Source of the DNA: NCEH01 sp043195195
GTDB taxonomy: Bacteria > Pseudomonadota > Alphaproteobacteria > Rhizobiales > Xanthobacteraceae
Direction: 5' to 3'
DNA: 64,000 nt
Assembly: GCF_043195195.1 (NCBI RefSeq)
Contig: NZ_JBAFWT010000006.1
Location: 1-64,000, forward strand
This document shows positions 35,660 through 45,381 of the stretch, in pieces. Position 1 is the stretch's first letter. Every line of letters starts with the position of its first letter. The translations under genes were made by a program, and so were the position numbers. The notes under the pieces were generated by a model that was given only the letters and a program-made list of their open reading frames with translations, was not told the origin of the DNA and searched no databases.

Positions 35660-37147
35660 TCATTCCGCCAGCGCCGCGACCTCTTCCGCGTCCCGCACGC
35701 TGCGGCGGAGCGGGCGTTCCTCCATGGCGATGAGGAAGCCGAGACCGCACAGCATCGCCACTGTCGCGGCAGCGAACACAAGGTGGAAGGCGCGGCTCAG
35801 CATCGCCGGATCGGCATTGTGTGCAAGGGCGGCGATGTCACCTTGCTGCGAGATGCCCAATGCCCCGAGCAGGACCGCGCCGAGCATGGCCACGAAGACG
35901 GCGGCGCCGAGGGCGCGGAAGAAGTTGGAAGCGCCCGTGGCGGTGCCCAATTGGTGCGGCAGCACGGCATTTTGAATCGCCACGGTGGACACCGGAAGAA
36001 CAGTGCCGATGCCGATGCCCATGAGCCCGAGCAGAACCAGCAAGAGGGCCGCGGGCGTGTAGTCCGGCAATAGCGCGAACGCCGCGAGGCACGCGCACGA
36101 GATGGAAAGCCCGATCATGGCCGGCAGCTTGTAATGGGTGAGGCGGGCCATCGCCCGGCCCGAGATTGTCGCGCCCAGCACCACGCCCGCCGACTGAGGG
36201 ATGAGCGCAAGGCCCGACTGGCTGGGGGTGAACAGGCGCACCGTTTCGAAATAGAGCGGCACGTTGATCGACAAGGCGATCATGATGCCGGCCACGAAGA
36301 ACACCGAGCTGACGCTCCTGCTCACCACGCGGTTGGCGAGAACCGACAGCGGAAGAAACGGTTCGGGCGCCATCTTCATGCGCCACACGAAGGCGACAGC
36401 CAGCGCGAGCGCGGCCGCGAACAGGCCGATGATGAGCACGGACGCCCAGGGATAACGCACCCCGCCCCAGGTTAGCGCCAGCAGCAGGCTGGTGGTCGCC
36501 GAGATCATGAGTACGCCACCCAACACGTCCACCTTGTGGCGCCGCTCGTGGCGGGGCAGGCGGCGCAGGGTCCTGTCGGTCATCAGAAAGGCAGCGAGGC
36601 CAAGTGGCAGGTTGATCCAGAAAATGATCGACCAATGGAGGTGATCGGCGATCACGCCCCCAAGGACAGGCCCCGCAATGCTGCTGGCGGCGAACACGCC
36701 GGCAATATAGCCCTGGTAGCGGCCCCGTTCCCGCGGCGAGACCACGTCGGCGATAATGGTTTGAGAAAGCGAGATCAGGCCGCCGCCGCCAAGCCCTTGC
36801 AGCCCGCGTGCGAGGATCAGCACAAGCATGGTCGGAGCGAGGGCACAGGCCAGCGACCCCAGCATGAACAGGCCGATAGCGAACAACAGCACCACGCGCC
36901 GGCCAAGAATGTCGCTCATCTTGCCATAGAGCGGCGTCACAGCCGTGGAACTCAGCAGGTAGGCCGTGACGACCCAGGAGAGATTGACGAAATCATTCAA
37001 ATCCGAGCCGATGGTGGGCAGAGCGGTGGCGACGATGGTCTGGTCGAGCGCGGCCAGAAGCATGGCCAGCATGATGCCGAAAATGATCGAAAGAACATCC
37101 GCATGGGCGAGCGGAGCAGACGTCGAGGAATCGGAGGAGGCGCTCAT
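35660..37147 (-). CDS. MFS drug:H+ antiporter, DHA2 family
   Basis: 495 residues and 14 predicted membrane segments. DHA2 signatures are LDQTIVATALPTIG in the first helix, GKMSDILGRRVVLLFAIG and motif C-like IAGPVLGGVIADHLHW. Homologues of EmrB export toxic compounds. The substrate is unknown and no EmrA-like partner or TetR regulator is adjacent. ATG 37147 was chosen for the start of DHA2 similarity. The 264-bp gap to rnr should hold both divergent promoters. Confidence 0.88.
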   Translation of the reverse strand: MSASSDSSTSAPLAHADVLSIIFGIMLAMLLAALDQTIVATALPTIGSDLNDFVNLSWVVTAYLLSSTAVTPLYGKMSDILGRRVVLLFAIGLFMLGSLACALAPTMLVLILARGLQGLGGGGLISLSQTIIADVVSPRERGRYQGYIAGVFAASSIAGPVLGGVIADHLHWSIIFWINLPLGLAAFLMTDRTLRRLPRHERRHKVDVLGGVLMISATTSLLLALTWGGVRYPWASVLIIGLFAAALALAVAFVWRMKMAPEPFLPLSVLANRVVSRSVSSVFFVAGIMIALSINVPLYFETVRLFTPSQSGLALIPQSAGVVLGATISGRAMARLTHYKLPAMIGLSISCACLAAFALLPDYTPAALLLVLLGLMGIGIGTVLPVSTVAIQNAVLPHQLGTATGASNFFRALGAAVFVAMLGAVLLGALGISQQGDIAALAHNADPAMLSRAFHLVFAAATVAMLCGLGFLIAMEERPLRRSVRDAEEVAALAE

Positions 37148-37411
37148 AAAGATCTCATGGGGAAGGCGTGCCAAAGGCCACGCATCCGGCTTGTGCCGGC
37201 CGACGGACAAGCGCCGCACTTTCTGCCTTCGGCGCCCCCGGTTCAATGCCGGAGGTGGTTTCTTCATACCGAAGTTCGAAAACTCGCCGGTTCGTGAATT
37301 GACGTTGTGAGATCCGCCGACGCGGAACAGCGTTGCGCACGATCAAACCCGCAAATGCTGGTCGAAGTCGCACCCGTCAGGTAGGTTCGGCCCGATCACT
37401 GGACCCTTGCC

Positions 37412-39940
37412 TTGCCCAAATCAACGACTCCCGCCGGCCGTTCACCAAAACCCCGCCCAAAGGCAGGCGCCAAGACTCGCGCCGGCCGTCGCCTCGCCGC
37501 AGTCGAAGCAGAGGCGCGCGCCGCCTTTGTTCCCCCGGCTCGTCAAGGAGAGGTGCCGACGAAGGCTGAATTGACAGCCTTCATCGCCGCGCGGGGAGGC
37601 GAGGTGGACAAGCGGGAAATCGCTCGCGCCTATGGCCTCAATTCGGAGCAGAAGATCGAATTGAAGGCGCTGCTGCGCGATCTTGCCGAAGACGGCGCGG
37701 TGGAGCGGCGGCGGCGCAAGGTCCACGTGCCCGGTGCGCTCGGCGGCGTGCTGCTCGCCGACATTTCGAGCCGCGATGCCGATGGCGATCTGCTTGCCGT
37801 ACCGGTGGAATGGGACGAGGAGCAGCATGGCGAACCGCCGCGCATCCGTGTCGTTACGGCGCGACGCGGGCAGGGGCCGACCCCCGGCCTTTCCGACCGT
37901 GTGCTGCTGCGAATCTTCGACGACCGCGTGCAGGAAGGCTTGCCCACCGGCCGGGTCATCAAGGTTCTGGAGAAAGCGCGCAAGCAAACCATCGGCATTT
38001 TCCGCGCAGCCCCGCACGGGGGCGGCGGCCGAATCATCCCCGTGGACAAGAAGAATCTCGGCCGTGAACTCCAGGTTCCGGCCGGTGCCGAGCAAGAGGC
38101 CCAAGACGGCGATCTCGTCTCGGTCGAGCTGATGCGACAGCGCGTATTCGGCCTGCCCATGGCCCGGGTGAAAGAGCGGCTCGGTTCGCTGGCGACGGAG
38201 AAGGCGATCTCATTGGTCGCCATCCATGCCCACGGCATCCCGCACGTTTTCCCCCCGTCAGTACTGGAGGAAGCCGCCGCCGCGCGGCCGGTGAAACTGG
38301 CTGGCCGGGAGGATTGGCGCAAGCTGCCCCTCGTCACAATCGATCCGCCCGACGCCAAGGACCATGATGACGCGGTCCATGCGGAAGCTGACGAGGATCC
38401 CGCCAACAAGGGCGGATTCATCCTTACCGTCGCCATCGCGGACGTGGCCGCCTATATTCCGCCCGGCTCGGCGCTGGACCGCGAGGCGCTGCTGCGGGGC
38501 AATTCGGTCTATTTCCCGGACCGTGTCGTCCCCATGCTGCCGGAGCGTATCTCTAACGATCTTTGCTCGCTCCGGCCGCTTGAGGATCGCCCCGCGCTTG
38601 CCGTGCGCATGGTCATCGGTGCCGATGGGCGAAAGCGCGGTCACACCTTTCATCGCGTGCTCATGCGCTCCGCCGCCAAGCTTGCCTATGCCCAGGCCCA
38701 GGCCGCCATAGACGGGCAGGCGGATGAGATTACCGACCCTTTGCTGGAGCATGTTCTGCGGCCGCTTTATGCCGCCTACGCCTGCCTGAAGATCGCCCGC
38801 GAAGCCCGCCAACCGCTGGATCTCGATTTGCCCGAGCGCAAGATCGTGCTCAAGGAAGACGGCACCGTTGACCGGGTGATTGTGCCGCAACGCTTGGATG
38901 CACATCGCCTGATCGAGGAATTCATGATCCTCGCGAACGTGGCGGCGGCCGAGACGCTTGAGGAGAAGCGTACCCCCTTAGTCTATCGCGTCCACGACGG
39001 CCCGACACTGGAGAAGCTGTCGATCCTGCGCGAGTTCCTGGCTACGCTTGAGATCAAGTTGCCCAAAAGCGATCAGGTCCGCCCGTCCAACTTCAACCAT
39101 ATCCTCGCGCAGGTGGTCGGCAGCGATGTTGCGCCCATGGTCAATCAGGTGGTGCTGCGCAGCCAGTCCCAGGCCGAGTATTCGCCGGAAAATTACGGGC
39201 ATTTCGGCCTCAACCTGCGCCGCTACGCGCATTTCACCTCGCCCATCCGCCGCTATTCCGACCTCATCGTCCATCGTGGGCTGGTGCGCGCGCACCATTT
39301 CGGCAAGGACGGCCTGCCGGACGGTACGACGCCCGAGCAATTGGCGGAGGTTGCCACCTCCATTTCCGGCACCGAGCGCCGGGCCATGGCGGCGGAGCGC
39401 GAGACGGTGGACCGCCTGATCGCCCATCATCTCGCCGACCAGATCGGTGCGACCTTCTCAGCCCGCGTCACCGGCGCCACCAAGGCGGGACTGTTCGTCG
39501 CACTTGATGAGACCGGAGCCGACGGTTTCATCCCGGCATCGACACTCGGGGCGGATTATTACCGCTTTGACGAGGGCCGGCAGGCCCTGATCGGTGACCG
39601 GACCGGCGAAATGCACCGGATCGGCGACAAAGTCGAGGTGAAACTGGTCGAGGCGGCACCGGTCGCGGGGGCACTGCGGTTTGAGCTTCTGTCCGAGGGC
39701 GCCTATGTAAGGGGTGCCCGCTCGGGTGGCGGACGCAAGCCGGGTCCGGGACGTCCGGGATTTGGCAAGGCGCGTTCCGCCAAGACGCGTTCTGCCGAAA
39801 CGGGCGGCGATACCGCCGGCCCGGTGCGCAGAGGTCCTGGCAGCCCATCTGCCGGAAGATCGGGCCACGCCAAATCCGGGCCAGGGAGATCTGGACCATC
39901 CAAGTCAGGCCCCTCGGGGGCGGGCAGGGGACGAAAGTGA
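37412..39940 (+). CDS. rnr: Ribonuclease R
   Basis: A 3'-5' processive exoribonuclease degrading structured RNA. 842 residues, with an N-terminal winged helix, cold-shock domains, and an RNB catalytic core with DPPDAKDHDDAV supplying the metal-binding aspartates. A C-terminal S1 domain and a basic Gly/Ser/Lys/Arg/Pro tail (from about residue 775) follow. The start is TTG 37412, since no ATG or GTG lies near the start of similarity. It is coupled to the DUF983 gene by a start/stop overlap. Confidence 0.94.
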   Translation: MPKSTTPAGRSPKPRPKAGAKTRAGRRLAAVEAEARAAFVPPARQGEVPTKAELTAFIAARGGEVDKREIARAYGLNSEQKIELKALLRDLAEDGAVERRRRKVHVPGALGGVLLADISSRDADGDLLAVPVEWDEEQHGEPPRIRVVTARRGQGPTPGLSDRVLLRIFDDRVQEGLPTGRVIKVLEKARKQTIGIFRAAPHGGGGRIIPVDKKNLGRELQVPAGAEQEAQDGDLVSVELMRQRVFGLPMARVKERLGSLATEKAISLVAIHAHGIPHVFPPSVLEEAAAARPVKLAGREDWRKLPLVTIDPPDAKDHDDAVHAEADEDPANKGGFILTVAIADVAAYIPPGSALDREALLRGNSVYFPDRVVPMLPERISNDLCSLRPLEDRPALAVRMVIGADGRKRGHTFHRVLMRSAAKLAYAQAQAAIDGQADEITDPLLEHVLRPLYAAYACLKIAREARQPLDLDLPERKIVLKEDGTVDRVIVPQRLDAHRLIEEFMILANVAAAETLEEKRTPLVYRVHDGPTLEKLSILREFLATLEIKLPKSDQVRPSNFNHILAQVVGSDVAPMVNQVVLRSQSQAEYSPENYGHFGLNLRRYAHFTSPIRRYSDLIVHRGLVRAHHFGKDGLPDGTTPEQLAEVATSISGTERRAMAAERETVDRLIAHHLADQIGATFSARVTGATKAGLFVALDETGADGFIPASTLGADYYRFDEGRQALIGDRTGEMHRIGDKVEVKLVEAAPVAGALRFELLSEGAYVRGARSGGGRKPGPGRPGFGKARSAKTRSAETGGDTAGPVRRGPGSPSAGRSGHAKSGPGRSGPSKSGPSGAGRGRK

Positions 39941-40416
39941 CCATGAGTTCCATCGACCCGTCCGGCCCCGCCTATACCTATGGGCAGACGTCCTCCGTTG
40001 CCGGTGCCGAGCGTCCGCTCGGCCGGTCCCTGGCGCGCGGCGCGCTCGGTCGCTGCCCGAATTGCGGCGCAGGACGCATGTTCAGTTCCTATCTCACGGT
40101 GCTTGAAGCCTGCCCCGTCTGCGACGAGGAGCTCCATCACCATCGCGCCGACGATGCGCCGCCTTATGCGGTGATCTTCGTCGTTGGCCACATCGTGGTC
40201 CCGCTGCTCGTGCTGGTTGAGGAAATCTTCCGCCCGGCGGTCTGGATCCACCTTGTGACGTTTCTGCCGCTCACTCTGGCCTTGAGCTTGGCGCTGCTCC
40301 CGGTATTGAAGGGGGCGTTGATCGCGCTGCAATGGTCGAGGCGCATGCATGGCTTCGACCCGAACAGCCCCGAACGCGAACCGCGCCCCTCCGCTCTCCC
40401 AACGGCCACCCAATGA
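39937..40416 (+). CDS. DUF983 membrane protein with zinc-ribbon-like motif
   Basis: 159 residues of the DUF983 family. A CPNCG...CPVCDEELHHH motif is followed by two or three membrane segments. The function is unknown. The frame opens at GTG 39937, overlapping the rnr stop, and ATG 39943 is an equally good start. ATGA overlap with the Nudix gene suggests one transcript from rnr to the hydrolase. Confidence 0.82.
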   Translation: MTMSSIDPSGPAYTYGQTSSVAGAERPLGRSLARGALGRCPNCGAGRMFSSYLTVLEACPVCDEELHHHRADDAPPYAVIFVVGHIVVPLLVLVEEIFRPAVWIHLVTFLPLTLALSLALLPVLKGALIALQWSRRMHGFDPNSPEREPRPSALPTATQ

Positions 40417-41147
40417 CTGATCTTGCTGCACGCCTTTCCGCTGTCGAACGCCAGCAGACCAGCCCCAACGTGCGGCCGCGCGATGCGGCCTCGTTGATCC
40501 TGCTGGATCGTAGCCGCAAGGAACCGCGTGTGCTTATGGGGCTGCGCCATCCCGGCCATCGCTTCATGCCCAACGTGTTCGTATTTCCTGGCGGTAGCCT
40601 GGAGGCCAGCGACCGCGCCATGCCGGTGTTCGGAATGCTCGACAATGAAAGCGAGCGCCGCCTACAGGAGCAGGTGCCACGTGGCAGCGCCCAGCGCAGC
40701 CGCGCCCTTGCCGCTGCCGCCATTCGCGAAATGTATGAGGAGACCGGCGTTCTGGTCGGGACCACCGAAGCTGGCGCCCCGGACAGCCCGGCTGAGGGGT
40801 GGAACGCCTTCCAGGAGCATGGCGTGTTCCCCAACCTCGAATCTCTGACTTTCGTGCTGCGCGCCATCACCCCGCCGCGCCGGCCCAAGCGCTTCGACAC
40901 GCGCTTCTTCGCGGCCGACGTCAGCAGCATCGCGAAGACGGTGGAAGGAATGGTGGGGCCGGACTCGGAGTTGATCGAAACGCGCTGGCTCACCTTCAAG
41001 GAGACCGAGAAGGCGGAACTTCCCGCCATCACGCGCGTCATCCTCGAAGAGGTGCAGGCTCGTCTCGACGGGGGCTTCCGGCGGGAAGCGCCGGTGCCCT
41101 TCTATAGCGTGCGCTACGGCAAGTTCGTCCGCACCCTGCTCGACTAG
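40413..41147 (+). CDS. Nudix hydrolase with insertion in the Nudix box (NUDT19-like)
   Basis: 244 residues. The Nudix box is split: FVFPGGSLE and IREMYEETGVLVG are separated by a ~40-residue insertion, as in NUDT19-type CoA diphosphatases. The catalytic glutamates REMYEETG are intact. The usual substrates of that subgroup are CoA and acyl-CoA, but the substrate here is not proven. ATG 40413 overlaps the DUF983 stop. Confidence 0.85.
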   Translation: MTDLAARLSAVERQQTSPNVRPRDAASLILLDRSRKEPRVLMGLRHPGHRFMPNVFVFPGGSLEASDRAMPVFGMLDNESERRLQEQVPRGSAQRSRALAAAAIREMYEETGVLVGTTEAGAPDSPAEGWNAFQEHGVFPNLESLTFVLRAITPPRRPKRFDTRFFAADVSSIAKTVEGMVGPDSELIETRWLTFKETEKAELPAITRVILEEVQARLDGGFRREAPVPFYSVRYGKFVRTLLD

Positions 41148-41194
41148 GCCGCAGCGGCCTCCGGACACTCTGTAGGAACGTCTCAGGAATTCTC

Positions 41195-42370
41195 ATGCAT
41201 GCCCCTCAGCAGACCGGCGCTCCGATGAGCCGGGCTGCGTCAATCACAGCGGCCATCTCCGCCATATCGGTGGTCGGCATTGGCATCAGCCTGTCGATTC
41301 CACTGCTCGCGCTCGAGCTGGAAAGCCGTGGTATCTCGAACAGTTGGATCGGCATCAATACCGCCGTCGCCGGCATAGCGACCATCGCGACCGCCCCGTT
41401 CGTGCCGTTGATGGTGCGCAAGGTTGGGGTGCGGGCGCTTCTGACGCTGGCCATTGCGGTGACCGCCCTGAGCCTTCTCGCGTTCAAGTTGATACCGTCG
41501 TTCGTCATGTGGTTCCCGCTACGCTTCGCTTTCGGCGGCGCCTTGTGCGTGCTGTTCGCCGTGAGCGAGTATTGGATCAACGCCGTGGCCCCGCCGCACC
41601 GGCGCGGACTCATCATGGGCATCTACGCCACCGGCCTCTCGGTGGGGGCGGCTATCGGACCGGCGATTCTGGGCATTCTTGGTACGCGCGGCTGGCCGCC
41701 CTATGTGGCGGGCGCCATCATGCTGGCGGCAGGCGCGATTCCGATCCTGATGGCGCGCGGCATGACGCCAAAGATCGCCGACGGCGATCACCACGGCGTG
41801 CTGATGTTCGTGCGCCTCTCGCCCGTCGCCACGTTGGCAGCTTTGGTGTTCGGTGCCATCGAAACCGCCGTCATGAGCTTTCTTCCGCTTTACGGTGTGC
41901 GGCTCGGCCTGCCGGAGGGCAGCGCCTCTCTCCTGCTTACCATCGCCGTGCTTGGCAACGTGATGTTCCAGATCCCGCTCGGCCTGATCAGCGACCGAAT
42001 CGATCGGCGCATCCTGCTGCTGGGCTGTGCGCTGTTCGGTACCATCGGCGCTCTGGTGATGGTTCAGATTCCGGTGGACACGCTCGCATTCAAGGTCGCG
42101 GTGTTCCTGGCCACCGGCGTCGTGGGCAGCCTCTACACGGTGGGTCTCGCGCATCTCGGAGCGCGATTCCATGGCGCGGATCTCGCGGCCGCCAACGCCG
42201 CCTTTGTGATGCTCTACTCTGTGGGGCTGATCGTCGGGCCGCCGCTGGTCGGATTCGGCATGGACATCTACAATCCCTTTGGGTTTGCCTATGTGATGGC
42301 GGGAATGCTGGGCCTGTATGTGCTGGTCGTGGCCGCCAACATGCTGGTGGAGAAGCGAGCCCACGCTTGA
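41195..42370 (+). CDS. MFS transporter (YcaD-like)
   Basis: 391 residues, 12 hydrophobic segments, major facilitator type with SEYWINAVAPPHRRG and QIPLGLISDRIDRR between helices. Similar to YcaD-type uncharacterised sugar or drug MFS carriers. CAGGA lies 6 bases before ATG 41195, and a second Met at residue 11 is possible. The substrate is unknown. Confidence 0.83.
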   Translation: MHAPQQTGAPMSRAASITAAISAISVVGIGISLSIPLLALELESRGISNSWIGINTAVAGIATIATAPFVPLMVRKVGVRALLTLAIAVTALSLLAFKLIPSFVMWFPLRFAFGGALCVLFAVSEYWINAVAPPHRRGLIMGIYATGLSVGAAIGPAILGILGTRGWPPYVAGAIMLAAGAIPILMARGMTPKIADGDHHGVLMFVRLSPVATLAALVFGAIETAVMSFLPLYGVRLGLPEGSASLLLTIAVLGNVMFQIPLGLISDRIDRRILLLGCALFGTIGALVMVQIPVDTLAFKVAVFLATGVVGSLYTVGLAHLGARFHGADLAAANAAFVMLYSVGLIVGPPLVGFGMDIYNPFGFAYVMAGMLGLYVLVVAANMLVEKRAHA

Positions 42371-42489
42371 CATTTGGGGCGCAATGGGGGAATTTCCGCG
42401 CCCACGTGCCACCAATGAGGCGGCGCGAGCGTAATTCTTTTCCGCGACCGCTTTCGGTTCGCGCGCCGTAGCGGCATCAAGGATAGACC

Positions 42490-42657
42490 ATGGCCAAGGC
42501 TGCAACCATCAAGATCAAGCTTCTGTCCAGCGCGGACACGGGCGTGTTCTATGTCACCAAGAAGAACTCCCGCACCAAGACCGACAAGCTGGTGCTGAAG
42601 AAGTATGACCCGGTGGCGAAGAAGCACGTCGAATTCCGCGAGACGAAGATCAAGTGA
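42490..42657 (+). CDS. rpmG: 50S ribosomal protein L33
   Basis: 55 residues starting MAKAATIKIKLLSSADTG, ending RETKIK, with the conserved YVTKKNSRTKTDKL. The length and sequence are the zinc-free C- form of L33, part of the large subunit. It has its own strong terminator 27 bases downstream. The nearby divK is a frequent neighbour in Caulobacter-type genomes. Confidence 0.97.
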   Translation: MAKAATIKIKLLSSADTGVFYVTKKNSRTKTDKLVLKKYDPVAKKHVEFRETKIK

Positions 42658-42683
42658 TCTGACGCGTTCATCGTGACTGACCA

Positions 42684-42713
42684 GGGCGCCTTTCGGGGCG
42701 CCCTTTTCTTTTT
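42684..42713 (+). terminator. Intrinsic terminator of rpmG
   Basis: GGGCGCC (42684-42690), loop TTTCGG, GGCGCCC (42697-42703), then TTTTCTTTTT. A canonical Rho-independent terminator. Confidence 0.92.
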
Positions 42714-43132
42714 GGAGTTGGGGGCTGTGGGCCCTGCACGTCTAGCTTGCTCCTCTCTGCGCAACCTTCCTCGGTTCCCCCTCCTCACCCCCCAAGCGGG
42801 AGAGGGAACTTTGCTGTGTTGGTTAGGGCGGCCTTTTCCAGTCCTAAGCCCAACGCGCTCCCTCTCCCGCTTGCGGGGGAGGGCTGGGGAGGAGGTGCTG
42901 GAGAGATATGAGGCGGGTGGCCGACGGCGGGCGCGCGGGGAGGCCACCCACACAGCCCAACCGCCGGCCGAACCCCACGGACCCAGGAGATGCGGCGGAC
43001 CTGAGCACTCCGTAGGGTATTTCCAAGCCGGACAGCGCAATGCGCGCGGCCTCAAGGCTTGCATTGTCCCGACAGGCCGAAGTTAGCGGAAGCGCGCGTG
43101 ATGTCAAAGCACCCGATTCGCCGGGCCGCCTC
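42714..43132. other. Intergenic region between rpmG and divK
   Basis: 419 bases without a gene. It contains the REP-like inverted repeat at 42777-42897. The remainder (42900-43130) is GC-rich sequence with ORF fragments that show no ribosome-binding site or known domain. I see no promoter for a further transcript. Confidence 0.5.
42777..42897. repeat. REP-like inverted repeat pair
   Basis: Arm 1 (42777-42807) reads CCCCTCCTCACCCCCCAAGC then GGGAGAGGGA. Arm 2 (42859-42897) is its imperfect reverse complement, TCCCTCTCCCGCTTGCGGGG followed by GAGGGCTGGGGAGGAGGTG, and contains the internal palindrome CTCCCGCTTGCGGGGGAG. The spacer is about 50 bases. The 'CTCTCCCGC-TTG-CGGGGGAG' pattern resembles intergenic palindromes dispersed in high-GC alphaproteobacteria. 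Only one pair is seen here. Confidence 0.6.
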
Positions 43133-43501
43133 TCATCCCCCGCTATAAAGGCGCACCGTCTCCAGGAATTTAGCCACCGAGATGGGCTTGGAAAGATAGG
43201 CTTCGCAGCCGCCCGCGCGGATGCGCTCCTCGTCGCCCTTCATGGCGAACGCGGTGACGGCGACCACTGGAATGCCCTTCAGCTCGGGATCGGCTTTCAG
43301 CCAGCCGGTGACCTCAAGGCCTGACACCTCGGGCAGCTGGATGTCCATCAGGATCAGGTCTGGCTTGTGTTCGCGGGCGAGCGGCACAGCCTCCACGCCG
43401 GTTCGGGTCTGTATGGTCCGATACCCATTGGCTTCGAGCAGATCGTGGAAGAGCTTCATGTTCAGCTCGTTGTCCTCCACGATCATCACCGTTTTCGGCA
43501 T
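43133..43501 (-). CDS. divK: Single-domain response regulator DivK
   Basis: A 122-residue receiver domain with no output domain. Asp10 and the phospho-acceptor Asp53 (LILMDIQLPEVSG), the VTAFAM switch region and SKPIS lysine are all present, and the sequence is close to DivK, which controls cell-cycle and division polarity through the PleC/DivJ pathway in alphaproteobacteria. ATG 43501 gives the normal MPKTVMIVEDN start. PleD, its partner in Caulobacter, is not adjacent. Confidence 0.93.
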   Translation of the reverse strand: MPKTVMIVEDNELNMKLFHDLLEANGYRTIQTRTGVEAVPLAREHKPDLILMDIQLPEVSGLEVTGWLKADPELKGIPVVAVTAFAMKGDEERIRAGGCEAYLSKPISVAKFLETVRLYSGG

Positions 43502-43641
43502 ACCCCTGTCCCCGCCCAAGAGGCTTGCCTCCGCGCCGGTGGCGCGGCTCCAGCCTCGTGCTGCATGCCGACCGCTTCGCTTTTCGCGCACGGATCAGAC
43601 ATGATGGCCCAAGCTAGAGACCATTCGTTGCGGAAGCGCAA

Positions 43642-43968
43642 ATGCCCATTAAAGATCAAACCAACACGCCGCTGCGGGTGCGGCAGGCCGCCGATGCCGT
43701 TGCGGTATCGGCCCTCGGATTTCTCGCCCAGGAGCCGGACCGCATCGGCCGTTTCCTGGCCGAGACCGGGCTCGGCCCGGCGGAACTGCGCGCGGCAGCG
43801 CGCGAGCCCCATTTCAATGCCGGGCTGCTGGCCTTCCTGCTGGCCGATGAACCGCTGTTGCTGGAATTCTCCGCCCATGCGGGCCTGAAGCCGCAGGATG
43901 TGGCGCGCGCCCACGATGTGCTCAACCCTCCGTTCGACCCCGACGGGCCGGCGGTCCGCGACCGCTGA
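43642..43968 (+). CDS. DUF3572 family protein
   Basis: 108 residues matching the short alphaproteobacterial DUF3572 pattern: AVSALGFLAQEPDRIGRFL, AAREPHFNAGLLAFLLADE and a C-terminal Pro-rich end. Helical, cytosolic, function unknown. It stands between divK and dinB, and the dinB start follows the stop by 6 bases, so it may be co-transcribed with dinB. Confidence 0.85.
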   Translation: MPIKDQTNTPLRVRQAADAVAVSALGFLAQEPDRIGRFLAETGLGPAELRAAAREPHFNAGLLAFLLADEPLLLEFSAHAGLKPQDVARAHDVLNPPFDPDGPAVRDR

Positions 43969-43974
43969 ACGCGC

Positions 43975-45273
43975 GTGAACGTACCGCTGCCGGGCTTCTG
44001 CCGCGACTGTCTCGCCGACGCGGGAAACGGACCGCGTTGTGTCGCCTGCGGTAGCCCGCGCCTGGTGCGCCATGCGCAGATCGATTCGCTCACCGTTGCC
44101 CATGTGGATTGCGACGCCTTCTTCGCGGCGGTCGAAAAGCGCGATGATCCGAGCCTCGCGGACGTGCCGCTGATCATCGGGGGTGGCACGCGCGGGGTGG
44201 TTTCCACCGCGTGCTATATCGCGCGCATCCATGGGGTGCGCTCCGCCATGCCCATGTTCAAGGCCAAGGCACTGTGCCCGCAGGCGGTCGTCATCAAGCC
44301 GAACATGGAAAAATACCGCATCGCCGGGCGGCAGGTGCGGGCGCTGATGCAGGCGCTCACCCCACTCGTGGAGCCGCTCTCCATCGACGAAGCCTTCCTC
44401 GACCTCTCGGGCACGGAGCGGTTGCACGGCATGTCGGCGGCCCGTGCGCTCGCACGCTTCGCCCAGCAGGTCGAGCGGGAGGTCGGGATCACCGTCTCCA
44501 TCGGGCTCGCCAGCAATAAATTCCTGGCGAAGACCGCGTCCGAGCTCGACAAGCCACGCGGCTATTCGGTGCTTGGGCAGGCGGAGGCGCCGGCCTTCTT
44601 GGCGCCGCGCCCAATCACCTTCATCTGGGGCGTGGGCCCATCCTTCGGCGCGAAGCTGGGGCGCGATGGGCTGAACCGCATCGCCGACATCCAGCACCTT
44701 GGCGAGATCGACATGCTGCGCCGCTATGGCGCCGAAGGGCAGCGCCTGTGGCGCCTGTCCTTCGGCATCGACATGCGCAAAGTGGAGCCGCAGCGGGAGG
44801 CCAAGAGCGTCTCCGGCGAAACCACGTTCGACACGGACATCCGAGAGCTACGGCCCTTGGAGCAGATCCTTTACGGCCTGTGCGAGGAGGTATGCGGGCG
44901 CCTACGGCGTGCCGAGATCGCCGGCCGGACAGTGACGTTGAAGCTGAAGGGGGCCGATTTTCGCCAGCGCACCCGCTCCCGCACACTCGACACGCCCACG
45001 CGCCTTGCGGCCCGCCTCTATGAGGCGGCCCACGATCTTCTGGTGAAAGAAATCGATGGCACGCCCTTTCGCCTCATTGGAGTGGGCTTGTCCGATCTTG
45101 TGCCCGGCGCGGACGCCGACCCGGCGGACCTGGTGGATACGAGAACCCCGCGCCTCAAGGCTGCCGAGGATGCGATGGAAACACTCCGCGCCAAATTCGG
45201 AGCCGGTGCCGTAGATCGCGGGATTCTGCTGGGCGCTACTCCGCGCCATCGCCGCCCGCCACGTCCGCGTTAG
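43975..45273 (+). CDS. dinB: DNA polymerase IV (Y-family)
   Basis: A translesion polymerase. 432 residues from GTG 43975. The N-terminus has a Cys motif (GFCRDC...CVACG) before the Y-family palm, a feature seen in alphaproteobacterial DinB. Catalytic acids are in VDCDAFFAAVEKRDD and SIDEAFLD. IGLASNKFLAKTAS, the helix-hairpin-helix near GVGPSFG and the little-finger domain follow. No LexA box was found upstream. Confidence 0.94.
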   Translation: MNVPLPGFCRDCLADAGNGPRCVACGSPRLVRHAQIDSLTVAHVDCDAFFAAVEKRDDPSLADVPLIIGGGTRGVVSTACYIARIHGVRSAMPMFKAKALCPQAVVIKPNMEKYRIAGRQVRALMQALTPLVEPLSIDEAFLDLSGTERLHGMSAARALARFAQQVEREVGITVSIGLASNKFLAKTASELDKPRGYSVLGQAEAPAFLAPRPITFIWGVGPSFGAKLGRDGLNRIADIQHLGEIDMLRRYGAEGQRLWRLSFGIDMRKVEPQREAKSVSGETTFDTDIRELRPLEQILYGLCEEVCGRLRRAEIAGRTVTLKLKGADFRQRTRSRTLDTPTRLAARLYEAAHDLLVKEIDGTPFRLIGVGLSDLVPGADADPADLVDTRTPRLKAAEDAMETLRAKFGAGAVDRGILLGATPRHRRPPRPR

Positions 45274-45381
45274 CTCTAGGCTTGAGCTGTACCAATCCGA
45301 GACACCCATCTCTGGGCGAGGAGAACGCATCGAGTCTGAAACAGGTCCGAATCGGTGGCGACCCCCTGTTCCTCCTGCGTT

